Source: Nansenia antarctica
Taxonomy: Eukaryota > Chordata > Actinopteri > Argentiniformes > Microstomatidae
Length of the DNA: 64,000 bases
Direction of reading: 5' to 3'
NCBI GenBank assembly: GCA_963989245.1
Contig: OZ022341.1
Span: 47,926,126-47,990,125 of the forward strand
The notes under the pieces are model-generated. The model did no database searches. It saw only the letters and a program-made list of their open reading frames with translations, and was not told the origin of the DNA. A program made the position numbers and the translations under genes. This document shows, piece by piece, positions 43,202 to 55,640 of this stretch; position 1 is the first letter of the stretch; each line of letters starts with the position of its first letter.

Positions 43202-43258
43202 CTGCGTCTGTGGTGTGTGTATGTGTGTGTGTGCGTGTATGTTTGTGTGTGCGTTACC

Positions 43259-43289
<31 letters not shown>

Positions 43290-43291
43290 CC
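43168..43291. repeat. (GT)n arrays
   Basis: Two runs of GT separated by imperfect units (CTGCGTCTGTGG and others). Confidence 0.95.
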
Positions 43292-43776
43292 AGTTGTAGT
43301 AATGACGATGATGATAACTTTGTGATAAGAATACGACAGACTTGGTGGCAGTATTGTTTAACTAGCACATCACATACGCTACTGTTGCTAGGAGCTAGCA
43401 GACTGTCTGTTGACTCTGATGGATAGTGAAAAGGCCTTTAGGCTGTCATCACTTTCCATGCAGCTTATCCATGATTCATTACTCTCTCTCTCCTCCTCCT
43501 CTCTCCTCCTCCTCCTCCTCTTTCAATCTCTCTCTCTCTCTAATATGTTAGAGAGAGATGTAACGTCTTTTGATGATCAAAATGCCACAGATTTCCTTCA
43601 ACTAAACTTCAGACAATTACTAAACCTCATCACAATCTAGACAGATAAAATATATATGCAGGAGACAAACAGAGACATTCCGTCCATTCAACCTGTGGAT
43701 TAGTGATGTGTTTGCCCTGAAATCAGAAATATACACAAACACATGGGACTCTCTCCACACCTGGCCTCTTGAAAAT

Positions 43777-43911
43777 GGATGTTAAACCCTCCTATGTTCC
43801 CACTCCAGAGTACCTTGAGGTGGATGTTAAATCCTCCTATGTTCCTGCTCCAGAGTACCTTGAGGTGGATGTTAAATCCTCCTATGTTCCTGCTCCAGAG
43901 CACCTTGAGGT
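43777..43911. repeat. Minisatellite, 45 bp x 3
   Basis: Three units of GGATGTTAAATCCTCCTATG then TTCCTGCTCCAGAGTACCTTGAGGT. The first unit differs at three bases, the last two at one. 45 is a multiple of 3, so a 15-residue repeat is seen on the minus strand, but no host gene context supports translation. Confidence 0.93.
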
Positions 43912-44006
43912 GATTGATTGAGGTTCCATGTTCTTGGCACACATGTTTCCTTCAGCACACTGTCACCTACCCTCAACTTCTTCCCTCACAGATGTCTTCT
44001 GACAGA

Positions 44007-44009
<3 letters not shown>

Positions 44010-44060
<51 letters not shown>

Positions 44061-44115
44061 TGTGTGTCTGTGTGTCTGTGTGTGTGAGTGTCTGTGAGTG
44101 TCTGTGTGCGAGCAT
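44010..44115. repeat. (GT)n array with GTCT and GAGT variants
   Basis: About 25 pure GT units followed by GTCTGTGT variants. Confidence 0.95.
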
Positions 44116-44159
44116 GTGTGTGTTTGTGTGTGGGAGGGGTTGTTTCATACATTCTGCAT

Positions 44160-44475
44160 GGCGGGAGAGAGAGAGGACTGGGGAGAGGGAGAGGGAGAGG
44201 CGCAAAGGGTGGATTATAGGTAGGGGGAAGGGAGGTAGAAGGGAGGTGGTTGGGGGGTGGGGAAGGCGGAGGGCATAAGAGAGAGGGGAAGCGGAGGAGG
44301 GAGAAAGGAGGAGGCAGAAGAGGGCCGGGAAGGAGGAGAGGAGGAGAGAGGGGTAAGAGAGACTTGAAGAACAGGGAGGAGGGAGTTGTGTGTGTAATGG
44401 TGGTGGTTGTGGTAGCAGTGGTCTAGTGGTGGTGGTGGTGGTTGAAGGGGAGGGGTGGGGGGGGGGGGGGGGGGG
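44160..44475. repeat. Purine-rich (GGA/GAG) tract ending in poly-G
   Basis: Almost continuous G/A on the plus strand (GAGAGAG, GGGGAAG, GGAGGAGG), then GGTGGTGGT and a 19-base G run (44457-44475). Strong strand asymmetry. The long reading frames on the C-rich strand are of low complexity. Confidence 0.85.
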
Positions 44476-44750
44476 TTTATGGTGGTGCCTTCGGGCTCCT
44501 CCAGGCGTAAGAATCAGTGAGCAGGTGGAGCGCACCGGCACTGTCTTCTGAAGGGTCCCCGCCATCTCCTGTTTTGTCAAGACCCCTGGAGCGGAGAGTG
44601 GGGGCTCTGTGATCATTAGGATTCACAACGGCTTTGACAGGGGATGGGGGGGGCTATTCTGCAGCCATGGACACTGCATATTTAGGCCCAGGGAGTCCTG
44701 GCTGGCTGGCTGGCTGGCTGGCTGACTGAGTCTCCCTCTTCCCCTGCCTG

Positions 44751-44751
<1 letters not shown>

Positions 44752-44804
<53 letters not shown>
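44752..44804. repeat. (GT)n microsatellite
   Basis: About 26 GT units after (CTGG)n at 44700-44722. Confidence 0.96.
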
Positions 44805-44807
<3 letters not shown>

Positions 44808-45056
44808 ACTGTAAGATGTCTTGATCTGTGAGCTGTGCAAAGGGTGCAAAGGCCACAGACTCAGCATTGGATATCAACTATACCCTTTGTGTGAGAGCCG
44901 GGACAGTATTGTTGTTGCATCAGACATTAGTGGACTTATTATGACTTTTCTCTCAAGGTGGTGTTTTTAGACATTTTTCATTCTACTACGCCCTCTTTTT
45001 AATAGTCCAAAGACTATTAACGGAATAATGTCAGTTTCATTTTGTTGATCATTGTT

Positions 45057-45075
45057 GGTGTGTGGGTGTGGGTGT

Positions 45076-45127
<52 letters not shown>
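45057..45127. repeat. (GT)n microsatellite
   Basis: GTGTGGGTGTGGGTGTGG lead-in and about 24 GT units. Confidence 0.96.
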
Positions 45128-45128
<1 letters not shown>

Positions 45129-47217
45129 AAGTGGTTGTGGTGGTAAAATGATGGACACCACCCTCTTCCTCCAACAACCACAGGCTGTATGCAGCTGCTG
45201 TGCTCATATCGATTCCTCAGGCTTTACAGTTCTTCAGATTCATTATAGAGCAGTTACCATCGAGCCCATACAGTTAGCCCGTGGTAGAGCCCTACTCCTA
45301 CTCCCCCACCGTCCGGACACCCAGGAGTGGCTTGTTTTAATTGTTTGTGGTGTTAGTTGGGCAGCGATTTCTAGCTCTCTGGGGACAGGCCCCTGGCTAA
45401 GGTCATGACCTCTCTGCTCACAGGAAGCCTCTCACTCTTGGGGATGGACTGAGGTACATGTCAATGTAGCCGCTCTGCAATGTGTGCCCCCCCCCAATTA
45501 ACAGAAACAAACATGGTTGCAGTAGCACCTGACACTGAAGAGGAGGCTGGTGGACGTAGAAATGGGAGGAAGGGCTCATTGCAATGCACGGAATGGAATG
45601 AGGAATGGGATTGATACTGGTTTCTGTCTCAACCATCCGAAGGGACAGGTGGTGGTCACCAACGCCGAGCTGTTGGTCCATAGCCCTGCAATGTTATTAT
45701 GGGATGGATTGGGATGGGTGATGCATTATTGATTGTAAAGCAGAAGGTGTACTGTGGCTAGCTGGCAAATCCAACCATGGTGCATGCATGGCGACAGGAT
45801 GTGTGGAATGTATTAAGTGTTCTGATGATTGAATTGAAACATTTTTCGCCATACAACTTGAAGATAAATACATTTGTTCCCATACAACATCTGTTGTTCT
45901 CTGAGAATGGCTACCACATGGCATTAATTGTTCATTCAGCTTTGGTCTTGAGAGTATGCAAGTCCAGGGCTTAGATTAATATTATTGTATTTGCCATTAA
46001 GAAAAAGGGAAGCAGGTTTCTTTATTAAAGAATGATTCAAGGTCTGATGAAACATTTAAAACTTTGTTTTGTTTAAGGGTGCTTTGTTAATGTAGTCAAC
46101 ACAGATTTTCAGGTGCTTTATATGATATTTGTACAGTATATGGTTTAAGTAATACTGTGAAGTTGTGAAAAGTATGATTATACTGATTTTAACACACCAA
46201 CGATAACCATGTACAACTCAATCAAATAAACCAATAATATAATGTGTTTACGTTTTACATCCCTCCCGTTTTAGTCAGCACTAGTAGTACCTGCCAGGTA
46301 CAGATAACAGCCGAGACTAGATAGTGCCATTTAAGTGGCCATTTAAAATGTTGTGGTAAAGGGTAGTAAAACTGTTTAGCATACAACGGTCAGGAAATAA
46401 TGTTGTTTTCTATTAAGTTACATTTTATTTGTTGATTGAGTGAGAACAGTAGCCTAGTAGAATAACTCGTGCCAAAGTGACTCACCAAACATGTAGTAGC
46501 ATCCAACTGCAAACAGAGTTGCTGCATTAATCCACAGTAAATAATAAAATATATATAATCAAAATAAATAATAATCAAAAGTCAAAAGAGACACTGCAGG
46601 CTGCTAAATTTGTAAGCATGAACTTATTTGAACTTAAAATTAAAATTAAATTGAAAGGACTTGAAATGACAATGAAAGAAGGACTCACAAGGTGAACTGT
46701 CATTCAAAACTGCACCATCATACCCACACTGGCAGAGAGTGCATTTCAATGACAGACAAAAGCAAGAGGAAAATAATGATTACAAATATTTAGTGACGAC
46801 TTTTCTTACAAAAAAACACAGTACTTTTTCTTGATTTTTTAGATACAAGATATATTTTTGTTGACATTTGGAAATTAAAATGTTACATTGCCCCTTTAGG
46901 TCCCTGTACATTTGTGCTAATAGTGTTATACTGAAACCATATTCTGTAGTCTGTATGAATACTGTACAATATTATGTATGCTTTATTCACTTATTGAAAT
47001 AGAGAGTGGGAAATTCAAAGCCTCTGTCTATTGTTTGTTCTGTCTGTCAGGAGAGGAGCTCCTCTGTGTAGAAAGCGGGTCATCTCCCTGACAGTGCTCA
47101 ACTGGTAGTTATGGCAGCTCTGCTACGGCTGACTGACTCCACACAGTCACAAGGAGATGGGAAATCATCAACTGTGTCCTATTCACCACCACACACCAAC
47201 ACACATGTGTGTGCACA

Positions 47218-47218
<1 letters not shown>
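45128..47218. other. Intergenic, no gene recognised
   Basis: Unique, AT-rich in the second half (46130-46980). No supported exon. Confidence 0.55.

Positions 47219-47280
<62 letters not shown>
47219..47280. repeat. (CA)n microsatellite
   Basis: About 31 pure CA units directly next to a SINE fragment. Confidence 0.97.
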
Positions 47281-47283
<3 letters not shown>

Positions 47284-47365
47284 TCTTTAGCTGACACTTT
47301 TATCCACAATGAGTGCCTTTTTTTGTATCGATGGTCCTAGTGGGAATCGAACCCACAGCATTAGC
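47281..47365 (-). mobile_element. tRNA-derived SINE fragment
   Basis: On the minus strand it holds a B-box-like stretch GTGGGTTCGATTCCCAC, followed downstream by the common fish SINE 3' motif GTGGATAAAAGTGTCAGCTA (family form TTTGGATAAAAGCGTCTGCT). The 5' tRNA head is partial. The adjacent (CA)n may be the expanded tail. Confidence 0.65.
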
Positions 47366-48529
47366 ATTACTAAGATATTACTAGCATTACTGGTACGCAG
47401 GCACCCACACACAAAATACAGTCACTTACAGTACACAACTGCAGACACACAGACAGACACTAAAGGCCACAAAGGGAATATTCACACATACAGTACACAG
47501 GTACGTACCTTCCCACTCGTTGGCAGAGGATCCTAAAGAGGTGTGGCTAATGCCATGGCAGATGGCTACAGATGGATATAACTGCATTCTATTCATATCG
47601 GGAATGAAAAGGTGAATCATCACAGCAAAGTCTAAAAATTATCTCATCAAGGTGCCACAAGGGAACTTTTACTTTTGCTTTTCCTTCCAACCTTCTTTCG
47701 GTGAATAAATTGGTGGTTCTGAAAAGTTTCTATTCTTTCAATTGTTTAACCAAAGCTGTTGCAGTCCGCTATCTGGATATGTGTATTTGTCCTGCGAGTG
47801 AATGCCCCAGTTATCATGCAAAGCCAACAGTGCGTTAATCTACTTTGCCACTTAATGTCCCATTTAAATGTTTCAGGAGAAGCTAAGCCTTCAAGTATGA
47901 AACATGAATATCAGCACTCAGGGGTTGGGCAGTGGAGTCTATTAGAATATATCACTACTGTATCAGGGGACCACTTTGTACGTTGTTCTAAATGTATCAT
48001 ATCGCCGCTGTAGAGACGTTACTTCATGTATCTTGTGATGTAAGTATTATTACAATTCATGAAATTCAAACACTTATGTCGGGCCATTAATTTGAACTGT
48101 AAGCCTCAGGGAAAGATTTACTACGGAGTTAAGGGCGATTTCACCATTAAAGACCTTAGAAGAAAGAGAGGCAGAAAAAGGCATGGCTTGCTACAGCGCC
48201 TGGGTAAGACAAGACGAAAACTGGCTGCTTAAGCTTCCCTATGCATAGCCGCAACACGCTATTTACATCTGTTTCAATCGCAAAGGTCAAATTCATACAC
48301 ATTTACATCAGGGAATGGTAGCAGTGTGGGGGGATGTCATAACTTTAATGCTAAGGCTGGTACACTAGGTAAGACAGACGGCCACTGCCTTCTGGTGTAG
48401 TTCTCTCTCCCTATACAATGCTGAATTTTGCATGAGCGTATAGGCCCTAGAATCCTATAGCATTGTTTACTGATACTTCCTAGAGGCAACACTGCTACAC
48501 ACAGTCCATGCAGATAAGGTTGGAGACCT

Positions 48530-48530
<1 letters not shown>
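47366..48530. other. Intergenic, no gene recognised
   Basis: Unique sequence without supported exons. Confidence 0.55.
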
Positions 48531-48532
<2 letters not shown>

Positions 48533-48585
<53 letters not shown>

Positions 48586-48613
48586 GCATGTGTGTGTGTG
48601 TGTGTGTGTGTGT
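48533..48613. repeat. (GT)n microsatellite
   Basis: About 38 GT units with one CGTGTGCATG interruption. Confidence 0.97.
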
Positions 48614-49050
48614 TTTTGTCGTGTAGCTGCCTTGTTGGACAGGAGAACATGATGACACAAGGGGCCAGGGTCTGAACAAACAGACAACATTACCCATTTC
48701 AAACTGGAGATGGGAGTAGGCAACATATTGTATAAATCCCAGATTGCCCCTTTTAAGGAACCTTTTTCACAGTGGAGACTCAAATTGGGTCCTCTAACTT
48801 AACTGTTTCATTGAGAATCCTACGATTTTCCCAGGATGCTAGGTTGTCTCTACCTGAACCCTACGGTTTCAGCTCGACATTCACTGAAGAACTTGTTGAA
48901 TTAGTAAGCCAAGTTGAAGGGTTTTCACCTTGTGCACACCTGCTTCTCTCTGAGTAAGCAGGCTAACACAAGAAGGTCAATAGCGAGCTTGGTCCTCACA
49001 CTTCCACGCAATTGTTGTGAACTCTTGCTAGCTCTGCTAGGGAGCGTACC

Positions 49051-49160
49051 AATGTTCCCCGGGTCCAATGTTCCCCGGTCCCAAAAAAAGGGTCCTATAT
49101 TCCCTGGGTCCTATGTTCCCCAGTCACGAAAAAAGGGTCCTATGTTCCCCGGGTTCTATA
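49051..49160. repeat. Tandem GGGTCC(T/A)ATGTTCCC repeats
   Basis: Units GGTCCAATGTTCCCCGG and GGTCCTATGTTCCCC recur five times, with AAAAAAGGGTCC spacers. Degenerate minisatellite, no coding support. Confidence 0.8.
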
Positions 49161-49495
49161 AAGCCTTGATCTCAACAAACTGGTTTCATGTCCTAATTAA
49201 CGAACCTGAGTGCTTAGTTCAGTCCCGAGGACCTACCCTTGTGCAACAAAAAGATGCCATTGTCCCGCAGTATATTCATCAACTGATTAGCCTCAGCCAT
49301 TCCGGCTTTGAGTGCCTTATGCTACTTTGTAGCCAGCTACTTTGTAGCTCCTGTCAACTAATCTGTTCACCACTGTATTTCTTGTTTTCTCCCATGGAAA
49401 ACATGGCTCTGGTCTCTCCACCCAAGCTAGGAAATCCTCCCCAAAAAGGTATGCATTAATGGATGCACTAATCTAACCCTAACCTAAACCGTGGC

Positions 49496-51117
49496 ATCCA
49501 GGAGGCCAAGGCAGACCACAGAGAGAAGATTGAGGAATGCTTCCTGAGCAACGACTCAAGGCGGGTGTGGCAGGGGGTTCAGCACATGACAAACTTCAGA
49601 GCCAACAGGCTCTCCGCCGCTGAGGGCGACCCCCTGCTGGCGGAAGAGCTGAACTCCTTCTACGCCCGGTTCGAAGCGTAGTTACGGAAGTAACCACAAC
49701 ACAAACACCACTCTCTCCAGCTCTCAGCAGCCTCACCCTCACAGAGCATGAAGTGAGACGCGTGCTGAAGGCGGTGGACCCCAGAAAAGCCTTGGGGCCG
49801 GACGGCGTCCTGGGACGGGTGTTGAGGGACTGCGCCGACCAGCTGGCTGTGCTTTTTTCCAAGATCTTCAACCAGTCCCTGTCCCAGGCCACCATCCCAC
49901 CCTGCCTGAAAACCTCAACAATCATCCCAGTCCCGAAGAAAAGCACGGTGAGCTGCCTAAACAACTACCGCCCGGTGGCACTCACACCAATCATCATGAA
50001 GTGCTTCAAGAAACTGGTCCGGGCCCACATAGTCACATTCCTCCCACCCAGCCTGGATCCATACCAGTTCGCCTACAGAGCCCACAGGTCCACAGAGGAC
50101 GCCATCGCGATGACTCTCCACTCCACTCTATCCCACCTGGAGGTGGGGAACAGCTACGTGAGACTGCTCTTGGTGGACTTCAGCTCTGCTTTTAACACTA
50201 TCCTTCCAGACAGGCTAGTGACCTACTAGACCTGGGACTATCACACTCCATCTGCGCATGGATCAAGGACTTCCTGTCTGACCCCCCAGAGGGTGCGGGT
50301 GGGCTCCCACACCTCCACAGCCCTCAGACTCAGCACTGGGTCCCCCCAGGGCTGCGTGCTGAGCCCCATCCTCTACAACCTCTACACCCATGACTTCACC
50401 CCCGTCCACCCCAGCAACTCCGTCATAAAGTTTGCAGACGACACCACCGTGGTGGGCTGCATCTCGGGGGGGGACGAGACGGGGTACAGGGATGAGGTGG
50501 AGCAGCTGGGCAAGCTGTGCAAGGTCAACAACCTGCTGCTGAACCAGCTCAAGACCCAGGAAATCATTGTGGACTTCAGGAGGAAAAAATCTGAGGTCCA
50601 GCCCCTGCTCATCGATGGAGGGAGCGTGGAGAGAGTCTCAACTCTCCGATTCCTGGGGGTGCACATACAGGAGGACCTGTCCTGGAGGACCAACACAGCA
50701 ACCATCATCAAGAAGGCACAACAGTGGCTCTACTTCCTGAGAGTCCTCAGGAACTACCACCTCAGACAGGAGCTGCTTGTGACCTTCTACCGCTGCACAG
50801 TGGAGAGCATCCTCACCTACTGCATTTGCGTGTGGTTCTTCAGCTGCACAGCCGCAGAAAGGAAAGCGCTACAGAGAGTCGTGAGATCGGCCCAGAAGAT
50901 CATCGGCGCCCCCCTCCCCTCTCTGGAAGAGCTGTACAACACACGCTGCCTCAGGAAGGCCTCCAAGATCTCCAGTGACCCATCCCACCCTGGGAACGAA
51001 CACTTTGTTCGGCTGCGCTCAGGCAGGCGGTTCAGGACCATGTTCGCACGGACAAACAGACTGAAGCTCAGGTTCTACCCTAGGGCCATTCAGGCCCTGA
51101 ACACAGCAAAGACCTAG
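49496..51117 (+). pseudogene. L2 reverse transcriptase pseudogene
   Basis: Aligns with the 519-codon ORF of copy 1: N-terminal linker SNDSRRVWQGVQHMTNFRAN then a stop in FYARFEA; intact frame 49753-50221 up to FSSAFNTILPDRLVT; loss of 4 bp (AAAC) and then 2 bp bring the frame back by 50293, after which GSPQGCVLSPILYNLYT, FADDTT and the C-terminal YNTRCLRK through QALNTAKT are all intact. Two framebreaks and one stop make it inactive. Confidence 0.9.
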
Positions 51118-51261
51118 GTTCTAGGCCCTGGAAAATCTAGACAATTTTGATGGCAGCTACTGGATTGTAAACATAAGTGCAATATTGTAATACAACTGTG
51201 AACATTCTAAACCTGCTAACTGCGACACTTTAATGAATGTGCAACAAATATTATGTGCAAT

Positions 51262-52136
51262 ATGACAACCAGTGATGACTAAGTAACGCGTTACTCTAAT
51301 CTGAATACTTTTTTGCAGTAACGAGTATTCTAACGCGATACTATTTCCAAATCAGTAATCGGATTAAAGTTACTTATTCAAGTGACTGTGCGTTACTATT
51401 GCGTTACTACCTCATAACTTAGGCTAAATGCAGTATTTCTTTGTAATGTTCGATAGTAAACAAACATTTGTTTGCTTTTCTCGTGTCTTGGGGAGTGACG
51501 TCAGTGCTCACGTTTTCAACACGAGGTTGCAGCAGAATCGCTCACGTGTATCACCACGCTGATTGCACAGTGTAAACAGAAGAATGGAGCGAGAAAAGAG
51601 ATATGCGTTAAATAGCTGGAAATATAAGGATTATTTTGAGTTTGTGTCAGCAAAGGATGACAAGAACATAAATGTTCGTTGTACACTCTGTGCTGGCAAG
51701 AAAATATTGTCCTGTGGTAAAAGCCTGAATGGTCAGGGTAGGTTTTAGGTTTTGTGAAACCACTCCTTGCTAGTTACTGTTAAATAAAGATTATATTTAT
51801 TTTATTGTTTAAAAACAAGTATTTATGTTGGGTGAGGCAAAGAAAGACTCTTTATTTTGTTGTTTTAAGTTATTGTTTAAAGTTTAATTATGTAATTTAA
51901 GTTACTGTTAAAATAAAGTGAGTTTTGGCAAAACCAGTTTTCATTTTTATGTTGCGGGGGGGGGGGGGGGGGGTCGGGTGCCTAGGCAGCTGCCAATAGT
52001 AACTAAAAAAGTAACTAGTAATCTAACTTAGTTACTTTTGAAATCAAGTAATCAGTAAAGTAACTAGATTACTTTTTAAAGGAGTAATCAGTAATCAGTA
52101 ATCAGAATACTTTTTCAAAGTAACACTGATGACAAC
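51262..52136 (+). mobile_element. Non-autonomous hAT element nested in L2 3' end
   Basis: Exact 8-bp target duplication ATGACAAC at 51262-51269 and 52129-52136; the L2 copy 1 sequence (CAATATGACAACCC) shows the empty site. Element ends are CAGTGATGACTAAGTAACGC and, inverted, CAGTGTTACTTTGAAAAAG, with GTAACGCGTTACT/AGTAACT motifs inside. It includes a 61-codon frame with a BED-type zinc-finger start and a poly-G run (51956-51973). It is the non-autonomous form of a BED-finger hAT. Confidence 0.93.
51563..51748 (+). pseudogene. hAT transposase N-terminal BED-finger fragment
   Basis: Codes ...NSWKYKDYFEFVSAKDDKNIN then VRCTLCAGKKILS, then a stop. The aromatic WKY..FFEF stretch and Cys-X2-Cys are the first half of a BED zinc finger as in hAT/ZBED proteins; the second half (His pair) is missing before the stop at 51746-51748. 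Truncated remnant of the parent transposase. Confidence 0.65.
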
Positions 52137-52436
52137 CCATGTGTACATAAGGTTCAGATATAGGAAAAAGTTAGGATATGTATAGCATAGCATAGTGTAC
52201 AGCACAGTGTTTTATTGTATAGTATAGTAGTATAGTATAGTAGATAGTGTACATAGCCTTATTTATGTCAACCAGCTCTTTTCTCTTTTTTGTTTTATCC
52301 TTGGCTCTCTTGTTTTTAGTCTTTTTTCCAAGCACCAGGGGAGCCCCCCCTTCTAAATTTCGTTGTATGGTACCTGTACTGTATTAATGACAATAAAGAC
52401 CATTTATTCATTCATTCATTCATTCATAATGGTTGT

Positions 52437-54530
52437 GGTCATGCTTTGTGGAGGTCAGACTTTCACCAAGTCTGCCCAATGTGCCTTCTGGGCTCCTTGT
52501 CTTGTGAGAATTGTGCTGTGCTGTGCTGGATATGGATGTTCTCGATTGCAGGGTCAAGTATGTGGATGGTGTCATTTCTACAGAATGCCTCTATGAGGGT
52601 GAGGCTCCGCAGGACTCCTCTGAAGACGGCCACTTTGACCATTCCATTGCTAAGCCCCGGCTCATCTAACGCTCACAAGGGGTTGAATGAGGGCTGGGCC
52701 CGCTGGGCCTGGCTGCGCCTCCAGCATAGTTGATGGTGATGGAGCATGGTGATGGAGATGACGGTGCTGATCTGGACCCCTTCCGTTCTGCCCAGCCTGC
52801 AACAGGGATATGGGAAGTGCACGGTGGGGTGCCTTCCAGGGTGACATGTCCTTCCTGGAGGCTGTCCTAGATGGAATCATGGAATCCTGCAGGGCGAGCC
52901 CCCATCCGCATACCATGCGTGTGCCTCAAGGCCCTTCTCAGCCAAGCTGGCAGCGACTGTTGGAAGAGAAGGCTGGGTGGCCAAACTTGCCTTTGAGGGA
53001 CGCTCTCTGGCCAAGTTGTCACCATGAAGCCCCCCCCCTCCTTGCCTCTTAAACATTTCGGATGATGCCCTCTCCAGCCCTGTTGTCCCTGGCGAAGGAC
53101 GAGTCCTGGACCTCAGCCGAAACGGCCTCAGCGCCTTTTCTCCGCCAGGACAGACCATCTTGGGGTCTGGGAAGACGAGGAGAAAGCGCAACCCTTAGCG
53201 CCAGCAGGTACAGGGGCCTACGAGGCTCCAGTAGTCTGTTGAAGCCACCATTGTTCTCCTATTGGGGAGAGGCATTCGGACTCTCACCAATATCGCTGAT
53301 TCAGCGATTGTGGCAGTTCTGCTTGGCCTCCTCCACAAACATGCACACTCTGGGTGTCATCACTCCAACTGGATCTGTCTCGTCACAGGTGACGAGTGCT
53401 CGTCTCCACACAGCGTCTGGCAGCACTGGAGTGGTGGAGAGACCAGTCCCCCATGTTCACCCATAGGGAAAGTCCTCAAGCGAAGGGATGTGCAAATGGC
53501 ATGTGGGTCCATTACGCACTGCTCACATAAGCATGTCACACATCTCATTCAGAGAACCTGGGCTCCATTCGTAACCCCTGGTTTTTCACAACTATCACGG
53601 ATTGCCTGTCATGGTATTCCTGTGGTTGCTATGCTGTCACGTCAGTTCATTCCACACTATGACAACCACTCCAAACGAAAGCTCATTGAAACTAGGTTTC
53701 TTATGAGGATGTGTAGATGGCGTCACCTTCACTCACACTAATCCTCCACAAGTGGCCTGTGGTCCCATATTAGCTGTCATTTGTCACACATAGGCCAGTG
53801 TTATGGGTTAAATCTGAAATTGGCAATGGCTGACTGCACCGCAACAGCCCAGCCTTACCCCTCTGTGCTCCTGGCCGAATTTCATTATCCTCAAGGTATT
53901 CAAGAAGAAATGGCTTTTAGGCCAGAAAACCATTGGTCATTTATTGTTCAGGCACTGCAAGGACTGTTTTGAGAAAGGAGGGATGGAATTCTTAAGTCAT
54001 GTTCTATGATAGACTAGGTATATACTGGTTTGTGTATGTACAGTAACCCTGTGCATCCATTAGCACCATTACCTCAGAATGTGATGGTATAGATACATTT
54101 CCTTCATTATTGTAGTCATGATTGATGTATAAAATATAAAAAAATAAAATAAAAGGGTCTTAAAACTGCTTGAATAAACCAATAAGTGAACACATTAAAT
54201 GAATTGCCCTTTTCACTTTCACTTAGGGGAAAGTCTGATGAAACCAGCTTTGTAAGCCTGATTAACATAGCAACATTGCCACTAAACTTCGTTATGTTCC
54301 CTTGTGTCATTGAGCCAATGGATAGTGTTCACATCTCTGTTCAGTTGTTCCAATATCACTGATGTTGTGGTTAGAAATACACATCTTACAACCAAGCCTC
54401 TTCCCTCTGTGGACTAGCAGAGTTGTACCTTCAGCCCTGTTGAACAGCATACTTCATTGGGCTTTAGGTATATGATTGAGTCCATCGAAGTGGAGCGCTA
54501 TTGAATCAAGACAGTAAACCTTGGGGATAT
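52437..54530. other. Unidentified stretch with GC-rich part (52600-53470)
   Basis: 52600-53470 has higher GC content and several overlapping open frames on both strands (to 134-159 codons), which is different from the AT-rich surroundings. I could not match any frame to a known family. It could be a decayed retroelement internal region. After 53500 the sequence becomes plain intergenic. Confidence 0.4.
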
Positions 54531-54537
54531 GGTCTAT

Positions 54538-54538
<1 letters not shown>

Positions 54539-54570
<32 letters not shown>

Positions 54571-54579
54571 GCACGCGTG
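54539..54579. repeat. (CA)n microsatellite with GCAC units
   Basis: About 14 CA units then GCACGCACGCGTGC. Confidence 0.95.
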
Positions 54580-54599
54580 CACACTCTCTTCCCGCACTA

Positions 54600-55539
54600 T
54601 TGTTGTACTGACATATTGGCGACCCTGAGATGGTTGTTGTAGAGGACTGCTATCGCACAGTGTTGCATCGCACAGTGCTCCCGCTGTGCTCTAAATGTGG
54701 TTCACACTCTAATACTGTTTGATACCTTGCAGTGCTTATTTACCCCTATCATACTCCACAATTTTAGAAAGACGGTATAATATGATTGTTCTTGCACATC
54801 AGGTTATGCGAAAAACTGGTGCTGAGAGCTAGTTAGGTCTATCACGGTATGTTCGTTTAGAGGTAATTTCAAGTTATTTTAATGACATTTCTTATGAAAG
54901 TGTTACCTGAAATGATAGACCTGATGCATGCATATCACCCATCGGAATGACAATTTGATCATTCATAATTCTGCACTGCATGTGAAAGGCCTAGGAGATA
55001 GAGAGACAGAGCCGATAAACGATGCTACCTACTGTCAATTACAGTTAGAGACATCACCAGAGTGCACCTTTAAAGTAGTTAATTAGATGAATCCTGGCAT
55101 GTACGGTGAAGTGGTTTGCCACAAACAATGATATGGTTAACAGTCATGTACGGCGTGAAACGAAGGGAGGAAAAAAAAAACGATCACCATGGAGATGCGA
55201 GTCTGCGTAATATTACGGCATGAGGAGTCGACAGGTTTAAATGCAGATAGGATGTCATTATTATTGTTGTTCCTAATGATGGTCATTATGCACGAACACT
55301 GATTGAATTCCATTTGTTACCTACGTTTGAGCCAGAGTGGAATAATTATCATTTAAGTATCTCCATTAAAATGAATGCATAATTTTCAGTGGCCAGATTC
55401 ACTTGCTTGGAGAATAACATGTTAGTCTTTGTTTGTGAAAAATTAAAGACAATATTCTTTAGCTTTGGTTCTGATACTTCCTGAAAGGACAGTAGATATC
55501 AGATATCTTATGCATCTTTTAGTATGATTATTTTAACAT

Positions 55540-55540
<1 letters not shown>
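54600..55540. other. Intergenic, unique; candidate conserved element
   Basis: 55000-55440 is non-repetitive with TTAATTAGATGA, ATAATTATCATTTAAG and AATGCATAATTTTC motifs (homeodomain-type cores). No exon seen. Confidence 0.4.
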
Positions 55541-55542
<2 letters not shown>

Positions 55543-55635
<93 letters not shown>

Positions 55636-55640
55636 TTGTA

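Larger units (their letters stand above)
49494..52430 (+). mobile_element. L2-clade LINE copy 2, 5'-truncated, broken, with nested hAT
   Basis: Starts slightly further upstream than copy 1 (GGCATCCAGGAGGCCAAGG) and ends with the same 3' end (AATGACAATAAAG then CATTCATTCATTC). Its 3' untranslated part is split by the hAT insertion at 51270-52128. The coding part has a stop near 49680 and compensating small deletions near 50224 and 50285. It is the same subfamily as copy 1. Confidence 0.9.

Noticed and set aside
43963..44616. 217-codon minus-strand Pro/Ser/His-rich frame
   Set aside because: It consists only of purine/pyrimidine tract and CA microsatellite translated; no splice sites or non-repeat domain.
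47334..47362. tRNA gene
   Set aside because: Only a B-box-like stretch is present; no acceptor stem or A box pairs around it, and the SINE 3' motif follows.
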